Positions 47,150 to 57,528 of a DNA stretch of 64,000 nucleotides are shown piece after piece. The notes beneath the pieces are model-generated. The model searched no databases, was not told the origin of the DNA, and saw only the letters and a program-made list of their open reading frames with translations. The position numbers and the translations under genes were made by a program. Position 1 is the stretch's first letter. Every line of letters begins with the position of its first letter. The DNA is taken from contig JARHVA010001740.1 of the NCBI GenBank assembly GCA_037957365.1, positions 1,008,501 to 1,072,500 of the forward strand. The letters are read 5' to 3'. Origin of the DNA: Torreya grandis (taxonomy: Eukaryota > Streptophyta > Pinopsida > Cupressales > Taxaceae).

Positions 47150-47950
47150 TTGTACTAGTGTGTGGGCCTTGTGCTATTCTGCCCAGTCCCGTGGGACGTC
47201 TCATCTGCCAGATCTATCAAGCCTGTGGTACACAACATCAAAGTTTGTACCAAGCCAGTGCTCTCATCTGCACACAGAGGATTCTGAAATTGGGCAACCA
47301 CTAGTGAGTTTGCATTGGAAATTTTTATCAATCAGTGAGGACTCTGAAGTAGCTTTGAACCCACGGCTCATCGCACTGAAGCTGGATTGAGACGTCCCCA
47401 ACACACTCTACATCTGAATCATTGTTGAGATCAAGGTTTTGATCATTGTTTGCTTTAGTCGATTAGTTTTGACTTGGCATCAGCTCACTCAATCCTAAAA
47501 ATTGGCGTCAACGTGATCTCATTTGAGCTCTCTGAAATCACTGCCTCAGAACACGACAAAGATCTATGATTTGTTCGCCATTAGGGTTATAATGATCTAT
47601 GTTCTGCAGATCTTGGGCTTACTCTCCTCCGTCTAGTGTCGTCGTCCTGTCGTCTCTCTCTCTACCAGCTACTCCACTCATCTCGGCTTTGGATCGATTC
47701 AGCTTGATTCAAACAGATCATTGCACCCAGCAGTTTTGTATCACATTGGAAAGCGAATCCCCAAATCATTGCCAGCTGATCTGATTTGCCTCGAAGCTAT
47801 AAAACCGTCTTTTGCATCGTGTTCAAGCCTTAACAGTTATCTAAACACGGCCTTGGTTTTCGAATTTCAAACTATGCACCCTCCTCCACACTTCCAACCT
47901 GCCTTTTAATTTGTGGTGATGTTCATCAGGTCTGCCGTAAAACCAGAAGT
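47150..47950. other. Segment of higher GC inside the old LTR element, origin unknown
   Basis: This stretch is less AT-rich than both flanks and looks non-retroelement. It holds a CT/GA-rich run near 47650-47665 (minus strand GAGAGAGAGA) and open frames on the plus strand of 76, 61 and 62 codons (47160-47390, 47599-47784, 47721-47909) without recognised motifs. On the minus strand a TTTATAGC TATA-like site lies near 47800. It may be a captured piece of host gene or promoter. Confidence 0.35.
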
Positions 47951-48756
47951 ATAAGTTGGCCATGGTCAATGGCTTTAGGTCTTTCTGTTTTAGTATTGTG
48001 ACTTCATTTAATTTGAAGTCGTTTAGTTTATTATTAAGGTAGTTTCAGTATTTAAATAGTGAAGTCCATGTCATATATAGTAATTATATACCATTGTATT
48101 AGGTTTTTAATTTTTTTTATTATTTAATTAGGTGATTTTTAGTCGTTCGAATTTATTTAAGAAATTAAATTTAGTATTGTTATCTTTGTTTACTAAAACA
48201 TCAACATTGATTTGCTTAGTCGATGTTAGCGTTTTAGGATTGATAGGTTGTTTTTAAGGAAGTATATACTTTGTATTAGTTGGGTACTTTTATAAAAAGA
48301 ATTTTTTTATGTAATCATAAATAAAAAATAAAGAGTTTTTTTTTGGGTATTTTGTGTTATTTAATAGGTATTATTAGGTTATTTATAAGTGTTATAACAA
48401 ATGGTAGAATTTATTTTTTATTTTATTTTTTACAAATGTTTGTATTGAATTGGGCACACTATCACTTGAAACCGATGTTCAAGTCAAAAATTGTGTGAAA
48501 GATATTGTGTAAATGAGTCTCAAAGATAAATTTGCTAAGTAGTGATTTGTAGGAAGATGGAAGCAATGAAGATTGAAAGACTTTCAATGTCCTCTCGTTA
48601 ACTATTAGCAACGTGACCACTTGATATATTAGCGGCTTGTTTTTTTCATTTTCAAAATGCTACGTGGTGTGTGAATAAGAACAAAAATGCATACATGTTC
48701 ACTTGTGCTTTCCATTGTGTGCTCAATAAACCCCTATAGCAAACATTATTAACGAA

Positions 48757-48957
48757 GTGTTTTTCAAGCGTAGGAGAAGATTTCGAGGTAAATTCAGAAT
48801 AGATGGTTGTCTAACTAGTTCCGAACTTATGAATCTTGGAGATTCAGATTTCGAGCACTCAAGAAGGAATGAAATGTCCCACAAGGACCCAAAGAGGAAG
48901 GCAATAGTCTTGCAAAATTTAGTGCATAGTTACGCCTTCATGAGGGTAAAGAGATAA
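48757..48957 (+). other. Short basic ORF before the polypurine tract, unrecognised
   Basis: 66 codons, starting MFFKRRRRFRGKFRIDG and rich in Arg and Lys. It ends 85 bases before the polypurine tract. Its position could be the last remnant of a retroelement ORF. No family match; may be chance. Confidence 0.2.
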
Positions 48958-49041
48958 CTTATGGAGTTGTACCTAGTCTATATAGTGTTTTCAGAGAGTA
49001 GCATCAACAGAATATGTTTGGCTTCTCCCCATGTTCACAAT

Positions 49042-49051
49042 AAAGGGGGGA
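49042..49051 (+). promoter_or_regulatory. Polypurine tract of the old LTR element
   Basis: AAAGGGGGGA immediately before the diverged start of the 3' LTR (ACATTAGGAAATT, compared with TGTTACGAAATT in the 5' LTR). Confidence 0.55.
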
Positions 49052-49299
49052 ACATTAGGAAATTATATTTAGTGTTCAAATTACATGGGTGCGTAATTAG
49101 ATATATTTGTGAGAACAAATCACATAGATAGACTTGTGAGTGATTGTTGCTATGTTGAGAGTGATCATAAAAGATTGTGTGAAAGATTTATGAGTATTGG
49201 TAGTTGATTTGTGATAAGGTTTAACTTCTAAAAAATAGGAGATCAATAGAAGTTTGTTCTCTGATTTATGTGAAAATTTTCGGTGTTGAATCAATAACA
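49052..49299 (+). repeat. 3' LTR (old element)
   Basis: About 248 bp, matching 46590-46923 with deletions, ending near TCAATAACA. Confidence 0.65.
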
Positions 49300-49364
49300 T
49301 GGGAAATGCCTCAAGCCTCCTTATTGCCTCACTCCCCAGTTGTATCACAATAACTGGGAATCAA

Positions 49365-49615
49365 CATTAATACCCTCACATTAGTCCCACGTCAATATCA
49401 CTATAACTTCGACGTTAATCCTATTCACCATCATTGTAGAAACTGACATTAGTTTTCCATCATTGTCACTAAATTGACATTAGTCTGTTGTCGCTCGCTG
49501 AAAATTGGAATTAGTCCATTGTCATTGTCAACGTCATTGTCATTGAAAATTTTGACATTAATCTCATGTCACATCACTTGAAGAAATAGCAATAATCCCA
49601 TGTTATATCACATGG
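49365..49615. repeat. Degenerate minisatellite, about 36-40 bp unit
   Basis: About seven units built on AATTGACATTAGTCCCATGTCA followed by a TATCACT-like tail. Unit lengths vary and copies are diverged. Confidence 0.65.
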
Positions 49616-50689
49616 AGGCAGTGAAAAATATGAAGATAATTTTGAATTGTAGCCTTGTCTAAAAATTGAAGGTATCATAAGATACCTTTGAGCTACTACC
49701 CAATCGTTGAAAATGCAAATGCATATGTTGCAAATATCCACAAGCTGAAAAGTGTGGAATTCCTAAGTCAGTCCTGCTCGAAACAAACTTCCTAGCCTAA
49801 GGAACTAGAAGAATGAAAAAAGTGTACGCCCATCAAGGACAAAGGCAGTAGATGTGAAGGCATGCAATTCATCCAAAATATCCTCAAAACACCATATGCA
49901 AAACTTGTCATCAATGGTGTTGTCTTCATAATCTACAGACCTATTAAAAACCCAAAACTGCAATGTATGCCAACTACTCAAAATGTCAATGAATATACAT
50001 TATCGCTAGTAATGGGTATGGTGCAACCTGTCAAGCATCAATTGAATGTCCTCTCTAAAGACTTATTCCAACATGTTCCACGAACAACAATGTTGGAAAA
50101 TAAAGCAAGAGCCCGATCGAATAAATAGCTTCTTGGCATCTTATCAAAATTGGGAGCCGAAGATGGCATCTCAAACACCAGAGAGCATCTCTAAAAGAGG
50201 ACCTAATGATAGCAAATAGGCGCAATTACCTACAGACACAAGATAATTGCTAATTGTGGTTTGGCCATCTCTAAATCAAAAATATCAACATTTATATATT
50301 CCAAAAAAAAAAGGATGAAAACCAAATGTAAGAGATAAGAATCTCCGCACCATGTCGATTCTAAATTTGTACTCAATGACATATGATGTTCAAATACAAA
50401 ACAGACAATAAGTAGGCATATAAATTCCATAAGAATGAAAGAAATGAAAAGTGTACCAGATGAGGGCATGATAAATTCCTAAGAGAGTAAAAAATTCCCC
50501 ATAGAATTGGAAAGCCTCCAATAAGGCTCATCATAGACCACATATCCATATTATTGTAGCTCTCCATATGTTAGTTCATTAGTAGGAGAGCTCCCTATTT
50601 GTAAAGCTCTGTTCTTAATGTCATCATAGTTATGCAGAAGAGTGGGTAACGGCCTTGACCTATCTTGGATGATATAGATACAAATCATC
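49616..50689. other. No recognised gene; possible decayed copia remainder
   Basis: An 88-codon plus-strand ORF (49862-50128) has no motif. The minus strand carries weak coding-like runs (50230-50567) that could belong to the copia fragment just upstream on that strand, but no domain could be read. Confidence 0.35.
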
Positions 50690-51900
50690 ACTTATGCTTG
50701 TCATTTCTATTGCTTGAATATCCAATATTTTGAACAAATTTCTGACAAACACTTGGACTTTTGGGTGCTATGATATGATCATGTATCTCAAGAAACATAT
50801 GAGTGAGAATTGGATGAAGGGGCACTACTTGACTCTGATGAATAATTGTTGGCCTTTGTAGAAATATCATCTTTTGCAATTGTGGAAATGCTATCAGCAA
50901 AATATCTTGACCTTTAAGAAGAGCTTCTCGAAGAAGAGTTTGAATATTGTTGAAAAACGACCTCAAATGCATTGACATTCTACATTATTTATTTCTCTTT
51001 GAAAATAATATCATAACTAAAGACAAAATCTTCGCTTGCTAAAAATAAGAGATCCATATGTAACAAGTTTGAAGTTGTTGAAATCCTTTGCTATAATTTT
51101 TTCAGGGCAAAAACTTGACTTTCTTCCCCATTTGGATCATTTTATATATTGCTGACAAACTAGAGCAAAATACATGGACATGATTGAGATCATTAATCAC
51201 CCCATTTACTACTTAGACCTTGCCATATCCAAGAACAAGTAAAGAAATATTGATTTCCAGATAGATTTTGACATCTACCACCTTACTAAGTGAATCAAAT
51301 AAATAACTTCCTTTTGCCTTATAATAAGTGCAAGCTGAATCCATTATCCATTCATATGCACTCGAATGAGAATGAAAGGCTTTCCACGTGAGAAAGAAGC
51401 CATTACCTTTTTTATTGGAAGAGGACGAGCACGTCCTACCATCCCTACCCCTACAAATCATACACCCTAGTGACCATTCTTAGTGTTATTTGCTTACATA
51501 TGCATGAATGTTGGAAATCTGAAATGTGTTTGTAGTTGCTCCTTAGATCCCAGCATTGCAATCTTCCATTTGGCTGCTAGTTGTCAAAAGTTTCTTTAGA
51601 AATGAAGGTCGCAGTCACTTTTTCATCTGTCTTGAGTAGCACACATCTTCCATTTTTGTGAAACATTTGCTGCTCATGTGCACTAATTTTTCGTAGTAAG
51701 AGCACTTATTCTCTTCTTGGTTTTCTAAAGTCTTGTGATGCTTGTCATGACTCTTTGTTTCTGTCAAATGCACAAATTCAGATGATCCAATTTGTCCCAT
51801 TGTGCAAAAATCATTGGACATGGGCCAAGTCCTTAGAGAAGAAAACCCTTGACTAAAGAAAAGTGAAGTGGAATACATCATATGGAGAGCACAAATTGGA
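50690..51900 (-). pseudogene. Ty1/copia gag zinc knuckle, protease and downstream region, decayed
   Basis: On the minus strand, 51881-51615 (88 codons) ends KCSYYEKLVHMSSKCF, a gag CCHC knuckle whose second Cys is Tyr. 51461-51213 (82 codons) reads AYEWIMDSACTYY, the copia protease active site (W--DSGATHH, with Gly changed to Cys). It continues SYLFDSLSKVVDVKIYLEINISLLVLGYGKV and, past a stop, VINDLNHVHVFCSSLSAIYKM, the usual copia sequence before the pre-integrase region. 50978-50688 is a further open run, Ser/His-rich, perhaps a variable linker. Each domain is in correct order for copia on the minus strand. LTRs of this element were not identified. Confidence 0.75.
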
Positions 51901-52461
51901 TAAGATCATCTCAATCAGTTCAGAGTCCTGAACCTTATGCTTTGCGGCCTTGTTATGACACTAATGTGCACCCTTGGAGAGGGTTCTTCAAGCTCTCTCT
52001 CATTAAGTCACAACATTAGGACAACCCCACATTGTGGGTAACCTATGTTGGGGTTGAACCTCCAAAGTAGGCCGGCTTCCTCTTTGATGCTCACCTAAAC
52101 TAATGCTAAGCTAATGCTTCACAGGGAAAAGGGTTAGAAAAGGGATAAGGGCTCCTAAGAAAGTTAACTAGGCGATGCACCAAACTCAAAAAGGAAACTC
52201 CCATCAGCTTGAACCCACACTAGATGAGCAAAAGAATATACTAGCTCACACAACCTCAAGATCAAGCTACTTGCATAAGTATTTCATAGAAGATGTTCAA
52301 AGTAGAACACTAATCTAGACCTGCAAGCAGCATTGAAAACACCCTAAACAAGGTCAGAAAGGAGGACAATGGACAAGGAAGATTCTCCTTCACACTATGC
52401 CATCATACACAACTCACCAAACACAAACTCAAGGCAAGAGATAGCTAAAGAAAGTCCTTAT
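51901..52461. other. Flanking DNA left of the tRNA-LTR element, no gene
   Basis: Could be gag leader or LTR of the minus-strand copia. No repeat partner was seen. It ends with the target duplication CTTAT at 52457-52461. Confidence 0.4.
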
Positions 52462-52578
52462 TGTTCAGACATGGACAAGCTAGGACTCGAACCTAGGACC
52501 TTCCATACGTTGCTGGAGTGCTCTACCACTGAGCTACTGGTCCCTTCTTGGACCAATCCATCTTCAGTAACACCAACA
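52462..52578 (-). repeat. TRIM LTR, left copy
   Basis: 117 bp. It lacks 13 bases (CCGAGTGTGGCTT) present in the other two, and has TGTTCAGACATGG instead of TGTTGAGACATGG at its outer end. Confidence 0.88.
52473..52543 (-). other. tRNA-like sequence in left TRIM LTR
   Basis: 71 nt on the minus strand. Acceptor 5' side GGACCAG (3' side CTTGTCC, one mismatch), TA, D-arm GCTC-AGTGGTA-GAGC, a degenerate anticodon arm (CTCCA, 8-nt loop, TGGAA) and a perfect T-arm CTAGG-TTCGAGT-CCTAG. A box TAGCTCAGTGG and B box GGTTCGAGTCC are intact. The 8-nt loop without a U33 argues against a working tRNA. Confidence 0.75.
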
Positions 52579-52629
52579 CCCCCCCTTAAGCCACACCTCT
52601 CGTGTGCTTGGGGCTACTAGCTTGGCCCT

Positions 52630-52642
52630 GGCTCTGATACCA
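52630..52642 (-). promoter_or_regulatory. Primer-binding site, internal part 1
   Basis: Minus strand TGGTATCAGAGCC, directly adjoining the LTR end at 52643. Complement of initiator tRNA-Met 3' end. Confidence 0.88.
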
Positions 52643-52771
52643 TGTTGAGACATGGACCAGCTAGGACTCGAACCTAGGACCTTCCATACACTGCTAGAGT
52701 GCTCTACCACTGAGCTATTGGTCCCTCTTGGACCAGTCCATCTTCAGTCCGAGTGTGGCTTAACACCAACA
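52643..52771 (-). repeat. TRIM LTR, middle copy
   Basis: 129 bp, TGTTGAGACATGG...CACCAACA on the plus strand. Several substitutions compared with the right copy. Confidence 0.9.
52654..52724 (-). other. tRNA-like sequence in middle TRIM LTR
   Basis: 71 nt. Acceptor GGACCAA with CTGGTCC (six pairs, last position mismatched). D-arm, T-arm, A and B boxes as in the other copies. Anticodon arm further altered (CTCTA/TGGAA). Confidence 0.75.
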
Positions 52772-52822
52772 CCCCCCCTTAAGCCACACCTCTTGTATGC
52801 TTGGGGCTCCTAGCCTGGGCCT

Positions 52823-52835
52823 GGCTCTGATACCA
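52823..52835 (-). promoter_or_regulatory. Primer-binding site, internal part 2
   Basis: Minus strand TGGTATCAGAGCC adjoining the LTR end at 52836. Confidence 0.88.
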
Positions 52836-52965
52836 TGTTGAGACATGGACAAGCTAGGACTCGAACCTAGGACTTTCCATACGTTGCTGGAGTGCTCTAC
52901 CACTGAGCTACTGGTCCCTTCTTGGACCAGTCCATCTTTGGTCCGAGTGTGGCTTAACACCAACA
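52836..52965 (-). repeat. TRIM LTR, right copy (5'-most on the minus strand)
   Basis: 130 bp. It carries the full leader TTAAGCCACACTCGGACC before the tRNA-like part. Confidence 0.9.
52847..52917 (-). other. tRNA-like sequence in right TRIM LTR
   Basis: 71 nt. Acceptor GGACCAG with CTTGTCC (one mismatch); D-arm, T-arm, A box and B box intact. Comparison of the three copies suggests an ancestral seven-pair acceptor stem. Confidence 0.75.
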
Positions 52966-52970
52966 CTTAT

Positions 52971-54655
52971 TGCATCAAGAGGTAGTTCTTACAAATGCTT
53001 GAGAGGGTCAAGCTTAAACAAGAGGAGCATACTTTACAGTATCTCAAAGAGTATCCCTATCTCCCAGAAAGATAAAAAGTCTAAAATCTAAGAACCTTTT
53101 CAAAGGAGAAGAAAATGGGATAATATAGAAGGGGAGAAGAGAGAAGAGGAAACATGTTTCGAGAACAATTAATGAGTTGTTGTCTTTAATGAATGTGCCA
53201 CCATGTTTTGGTCCAATTAAGACGTAATCCATCATGGACAAGATACCCTGCCTTTTTCCCAATAGCCTCCGAGCAATACACTAGAAGACAAGAGTTTTGC
53301 CAAAGATGGCGAGTCATGATCCTGTTTATGAGGACCCTTAGGCACTCTAAACATCTATTAAATGCTCAGGTTGCTTCACCAACCATCAAATCTCTATCTT
53401 TGATCTTCTATGCATCTTCCCACTTGGCTTCTGCATAAGGACAAAACCATGATATCTATGACCCTGACTGAGTTTTAATTATGTCCGCTATGAGCAACGG
53501 CTTGTTGAAAGCTTAGCTCGGGACGTTCCTTCATTGATTACACATAGTTGCCCCTTGCTTTGAGAACTGGAATTGGGTTTACTATAGAGGAAAACCAATC
53601 TAAAATTATTGGTTTTCCTATAGTCCATATAGATGGCACTCTGCTTGATGCCTGGTCCCTTTTGTTTATTTTGGTTCAATTCAGGTCGAGCTCAAGCTAG
53701 GTTCCATGTATTTTCTGCCAGCTCAGGTCCATTCATTTGTTTTGCCAGAGTCGAACTGCTCCATCGACCTTAGTCAAATATGCCTTGGCTCGATCCTTTG
53801 TTCATTGGTTGTCGGCAAACCGACTTGGACTCCATTGACTTATTGACTTTTGCTCGCTCCGTTGATCTTGATCTGTATGATCAAGTGCCAAACATCGATC
53901 TTACCCCTTGACTTGTCAACTTTGTCCAGCTTGTGCCACGTGTCAAACGCACGTTCATTCTCAAGATCCATTGCCAATGTGCCAGCCTCAAGCACTTACG
54001 CCATGTGTCGATCTCTCAAGCTATCTAACCCTTTGACCTTTGCTCGCACCGTTGGATCAGGGCGTACCATGCAACGCGGACCATTAGATCAACTGGGACC
54101 CACTGTTTGAACTCAAACGGCTAACTCATGAGCTTAAAATTGACATCAACACTCCCGTCAACTGACACCATCCTAAATGGTGAAAGGTATGTAGTTTGGG
54201 AACAACACATGAAAAAGATGTTAAAAAGTGTGGGTTGAGGATTTCTCAAGGGAAAGAGCAAAATAATGATGAGAAAAATTGACCGAATGCCACAAGGAGC
54301 TTGACAAGGCATGTGAATTGATTAGCGTGCACAATTTGAAAGAGTTGAGATTCCGCATTCAATCTTTAGAGACTCCATTGGAAGTATGGAAACAACTAAC
54401 ATGGATTTTTCAATAAGACTAATGGTGGCAAGATAGCTAAGCTTCACAATGAGCTTGATTAACTGGACCTGTTGGCCATTCTTGGCCCACATACCAAGCT
54501 TGTACTCATATGGATCAGGTTGTTAATGGTGAGTAAATGGACAAGTTGCAGAGACCTTACAAAATGTCAAGAGTGCCTAGAGTGAGTATGGAAGTGCATG
54601 GTTTTCATCTGGTTCTTCATTATGTTCATATAGACAATTTGGGGCTAGTGGCATA
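52971..54655. other. No recognised gene; possible LTR sequence
   Basis: Mixed composition. 53820-54120 has repeated TTGAC cores, a CACGTG G-box near 53937 and several plant-LTR-like phrases. The 20-base sequence CATGAGCTTAAAATTGACAT at 54127-54146 is identical to 3215-3234. Small open frames (53850-54110 and others) have no motif. Confidence 0.35.
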
Positions 54656-55075
54656 AATTCTGAGTAGGCAGTTTGCCGACATTATTATTGCCATGTGTGG
54701 ATGAGTCAATAAGAATTGGTCATATGGGTCTATTCACATTAGTCCCAAGAACATATGCACCAAGTTTCAGGTTATCCGACTAAGCACAGTAGAAGCTATG
54801 AAGACTCAAAGTTGGCCTCTCATAAAAAATTCGCTAAGGTTCCATACTTAGCCATTTTGCAAAGGAGTTCAAATTGAGCCGAGTAGGCAATTTGATAATG
54901 CTATATCTCGCACATATGGCAGTCTCAGGGGAAAATGGTCATATGGGTTTGTTCAACTTAGTCCCTAGTTGCTACACACTAACTTTTAGGGCATGCATCT
55001 AAGCGTGACGAATTATTTATGTTCAAAGTTGGCTCCTCAGACATAATTCACTAAGTTTCCATACTTAGCCATTTT
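54656..55075. repeat. Diverged tandem duplication, about 218 bp
   Basis: GAGTAGGCA-TTTG occurs at 54662 and 54881, GGTCATATGGGT-T-TTCA in each, and CCATACTTAGCCATTTT at 54842 and 55059. The offset stays at 217-219. Confidence 0.75.
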
Positions 55076-56059
55076 CGACCATGATAGGCATGCATACATC
55101 ACACAGAAGCAAACGGACCAGTCAACTTGTGCAATTTTTATCTTTGCTTAGAAGCCTCGTGTGACCAGCGAATCACGCGCAATTGTATATCTACATGCCA
55201 GGATCATCCTCAAAAAATTTCATGCCCACGTGAGCTTTCTGGCTCAAGTTATAAGCTTCTAAAGATGGACTTGAAGAGTGAAACATTCATGCTAACGTCA
55301 AATTTAGGCTCCAACAAATAACTATTTAATTTTAAAAAGACCATTAGAGCTTAAAATTGACATCCATGTGCCCATCATTTGATGGGCTTGTGAACATATT
55401 TGACGGTCGCACGAATGTACTTGAACTGCAAGTCATTTTCCTCCAAATGGGCACTTGGAAAAATTGTCTCAAATCTTCATGAAACCCATCCTAGTGCATA
55501 TATATTTTCCAAAAAAAAGTTGGCACGTCAAATGGTCCAAAAAATAGACTATTTTTTGCCCAAATTACAGATCCTAGAAGTTTACCCTTCAAAACCCCAA
55601 AAACGCAAATTTTCTTTAGGAAACTTAAAAACTCACACCTCACTTGTGCGTGCCAAGTGTCAAGCTCTGATTCATAGATCAAATTTATCAACTAGATGTT
55701 CACTAGGCCCCTGTAAATACATTTTCTTTTTAAATCTAGCCAACTTGTTGCTATTTTGTGTCGGCCTCAATTTGATTTTTTTTTCTTTTATCCGACTATA
55801 CAGTTCGTATGGAGCCATGTGTTAGGTCACTTCACCAAACATATGGACAGTGGCACCTAATATTATATGTCTATGATGTCACTATAGTCTACTTTTCCAC
55901 CTTGTACAAATGACACCTGCGATGTTCCATATAGCTAATATCTCAAGTGGCATATACGTTGGCTCCTCCTTTAATAGTGAATTTCCTAACAACTAGTTGT
56001 GCTCATACACATTATCTTTCATATCTAGGAATGCGCTCACTTGTTACAATGTCAGGGCC
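55076..56059. other. No recognised gene
   Basis: A 141-codon plus ORF (55400-55825) has no motif and sits in AT-rich DNA; I regard it as chance. AGAGCTTAAAATTGACAT at 55346-55363 repeats the phrase seen at 3217 and 54129. Confidence 0.35.
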
Positions 56060-56705
56060 TGTAATGTCCCCTTCTCAACAATAGTCCTTTCTGTTGCCCG
56101 TCAGCTTAGACCTGTAGGCTTGTCGGAAGTAGAAATTAGGGTTCCCTATCTTATAGGAGTTTCTAGGGAGTTTTGAGGGCTTGCATGCAAGAGTTTGGCA
56201 GTGTTTTGGGGATCTTTTGGGTTTTTAGAGAGCTTCAGAATGGTGTAACATGCATCTGCATCGGATGACTTTTCCGAACTTACTATTTTTAGTAAGTTGT
56301 GACGGCTACTCGGATTTAGGGTAAAATGAAGTTGGAGTCACTATTTTTAGCAGTATGCTATTTTTCGTAAGTGTTATTTCTAGCAACGCTATGTGTAGCA
56401 ACAGTTCAACAGCTCAATGCAGTTTCTATTTCGAGCAGAGCAGAATGGGTAATTTGGTCTTTGGCACTTTTTCGTTCGTTTGTGCTAATGTTTATTAAGT
56501 TGAGTCAAATTATATTTTAATATCATTGATGGACCCCATGCCTAGGCAAATGACTTTAAGTTGTTTTTTAAAAAAATGGGTTTCATGTTGGATGCCCCAC
56601 TTGGAGAATTAAATATTTTAATGTTATATTATTTGCCTATGCACCTTGGATGCCTAGGAAGGTGTGAAGAAAAGGAAGTTGAAGGGTCATACTTAAAGTG
56701 CTATT

Positions 56706-56712
56706 TATATAA
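56706..56712 (+). promoter_or_regulatory. Probable TATA box of the gypsy LTR
   Basis: TATATAA in GTGCTATTTATATAAGGC, followed by GCTTTGCTCC; about 650 bases inside the LTR. Confidence 0.5.
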
Positions 56713-57528
56713 GGCTTTGCTCCATCTTTTGCATCCATTTTTTTGCTATTACAACGAAGTGCTGCTAAAATGATTTCAGACCTCTAGCTTCGAGGAATGC
56801 ATACCTCCTAGCCTCTCTCAATTTTGTACTTGCAAGATAGTACCTAGCTGATTCAGTCACTGTTCTTCATCCAAAAGTGCAGATTGAGCTTATTGGTGAT
56901 GGATTTCTTTGATGATTTTTAATTTTGGAGTGGATTTATCAGATTTGGGTGTGCTGGTTTGGTGCTTGCTGTAGCATGTTTTGGGTTGTAGCTTCAGGAG
57001 CGTTTTTTATTTGATTCTGGGTATTATTGTTGAGTGTTCTCCTACTTTGGGTGCCCCCTTTCTCCAATTTCCACAATTTTTGGTGGTGTCTTTGATTTTC
57101 TACAGCTGGTCGCCCTAGTTCTAGTGGCTATCCTTCTCCTGCAGAGCTTTGGAATGTGTGCAGGAAATAAAGTGAGCTAATTGGTGGAGTTTCTCAATTG
57201 GAACTTGGACGCCTCCCTCCTAGGCTTCCTTTGCACTTGGTTTGACATCATTTGGAGGAGTATTAGATAAGTTGTGAGCATTTTGGTGTGTCTGAAGTTT
57301 GCTGATCAGAATTTCTGAGCACTGCCATCTCATATCAGATTGGTAAAAGTTCCAGTTCATGGCTCGGTATCATAGTTTGATAGCTTGTTCTTGTTTGGAA
57401 CTTTTTCCCTAACATTTTGGAGTGCCATGGATAGTTTATCTCATTGTATTTTGCAGATTATATGTCATGTTGTAATGTTGAATCAGTAGTACTGATCAGC
57501 CCTTTACGTTTCTACAATTTACATTTTT

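Larger units (their letters stand above)
46590..49299 (+). mobile_element. Old non-autonomous LTR element
   Basis: Diverged direct repeats at about 46590-46923 and 49052-49299 share GAAATTATATTTAGTG, AACAAATCACATAGATA, GAGTGATTGTTG, TTGATTTGTGATAAGGTTT and TTTATGTGAA. A polypurine run AAAGGGGGGA (49042-49051) stands just before the second repeat, as it should for a plus-strand element. The 2.1-kb interior has no RT or other retroelement domain. LTR ends are uncertain by several bases, and no primer site or target duplication was found. Confidence 0.7.
52462..52965 (-). mobile_element. Miniature LTR element (TRIM-like) with tRNA-like LTRs: LTR-I-LTR-I-LTR
   Basis: 504 bp between perfect target duplications CTTAT (52457-52461 and 52966-52970). 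Three LTR copies (52462-52578, 52643-52771, 52836-52965) alternate with two 64-bp internal parts (52579-52642, 52772-52835). On the minus strand each LTR begins TGTTGGTGTTAAGCC and ends CAACA. Each internal part begins directly with TGGTATCAGAGCC (initiator-Met primer site) and ends in TTAAGGGGGGG (polypurine tract). There is no coding capacity. The single target duplication around all three LTRs shows that either a dimeric form was inserted or the tandem arose by LTR recombination afterwards. Size and make-up fit a TRIM; the tRNA-like LTR is unusual. It would depend on enzymes of another element. Confidence 0.9.

Noticed and set aside
52473..52917. Three functional tRNA genes on the minus strand
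   Set aside because: The copies sit inside LTRs of a mobile element, the anticodon loop has eight bases without U33, acceptor stems have mismatches and no T-run terminator follows.
53488..54312. Small ORFs on both strands (63-86 codons)
   Set aside because: No motif and overlapping frames in LTR-like sequence.
55400..55825. 141-codon ORF as a gene
   Set aside because: No recognised motif and no coding context; AT-rich, LTR-like surroundings.
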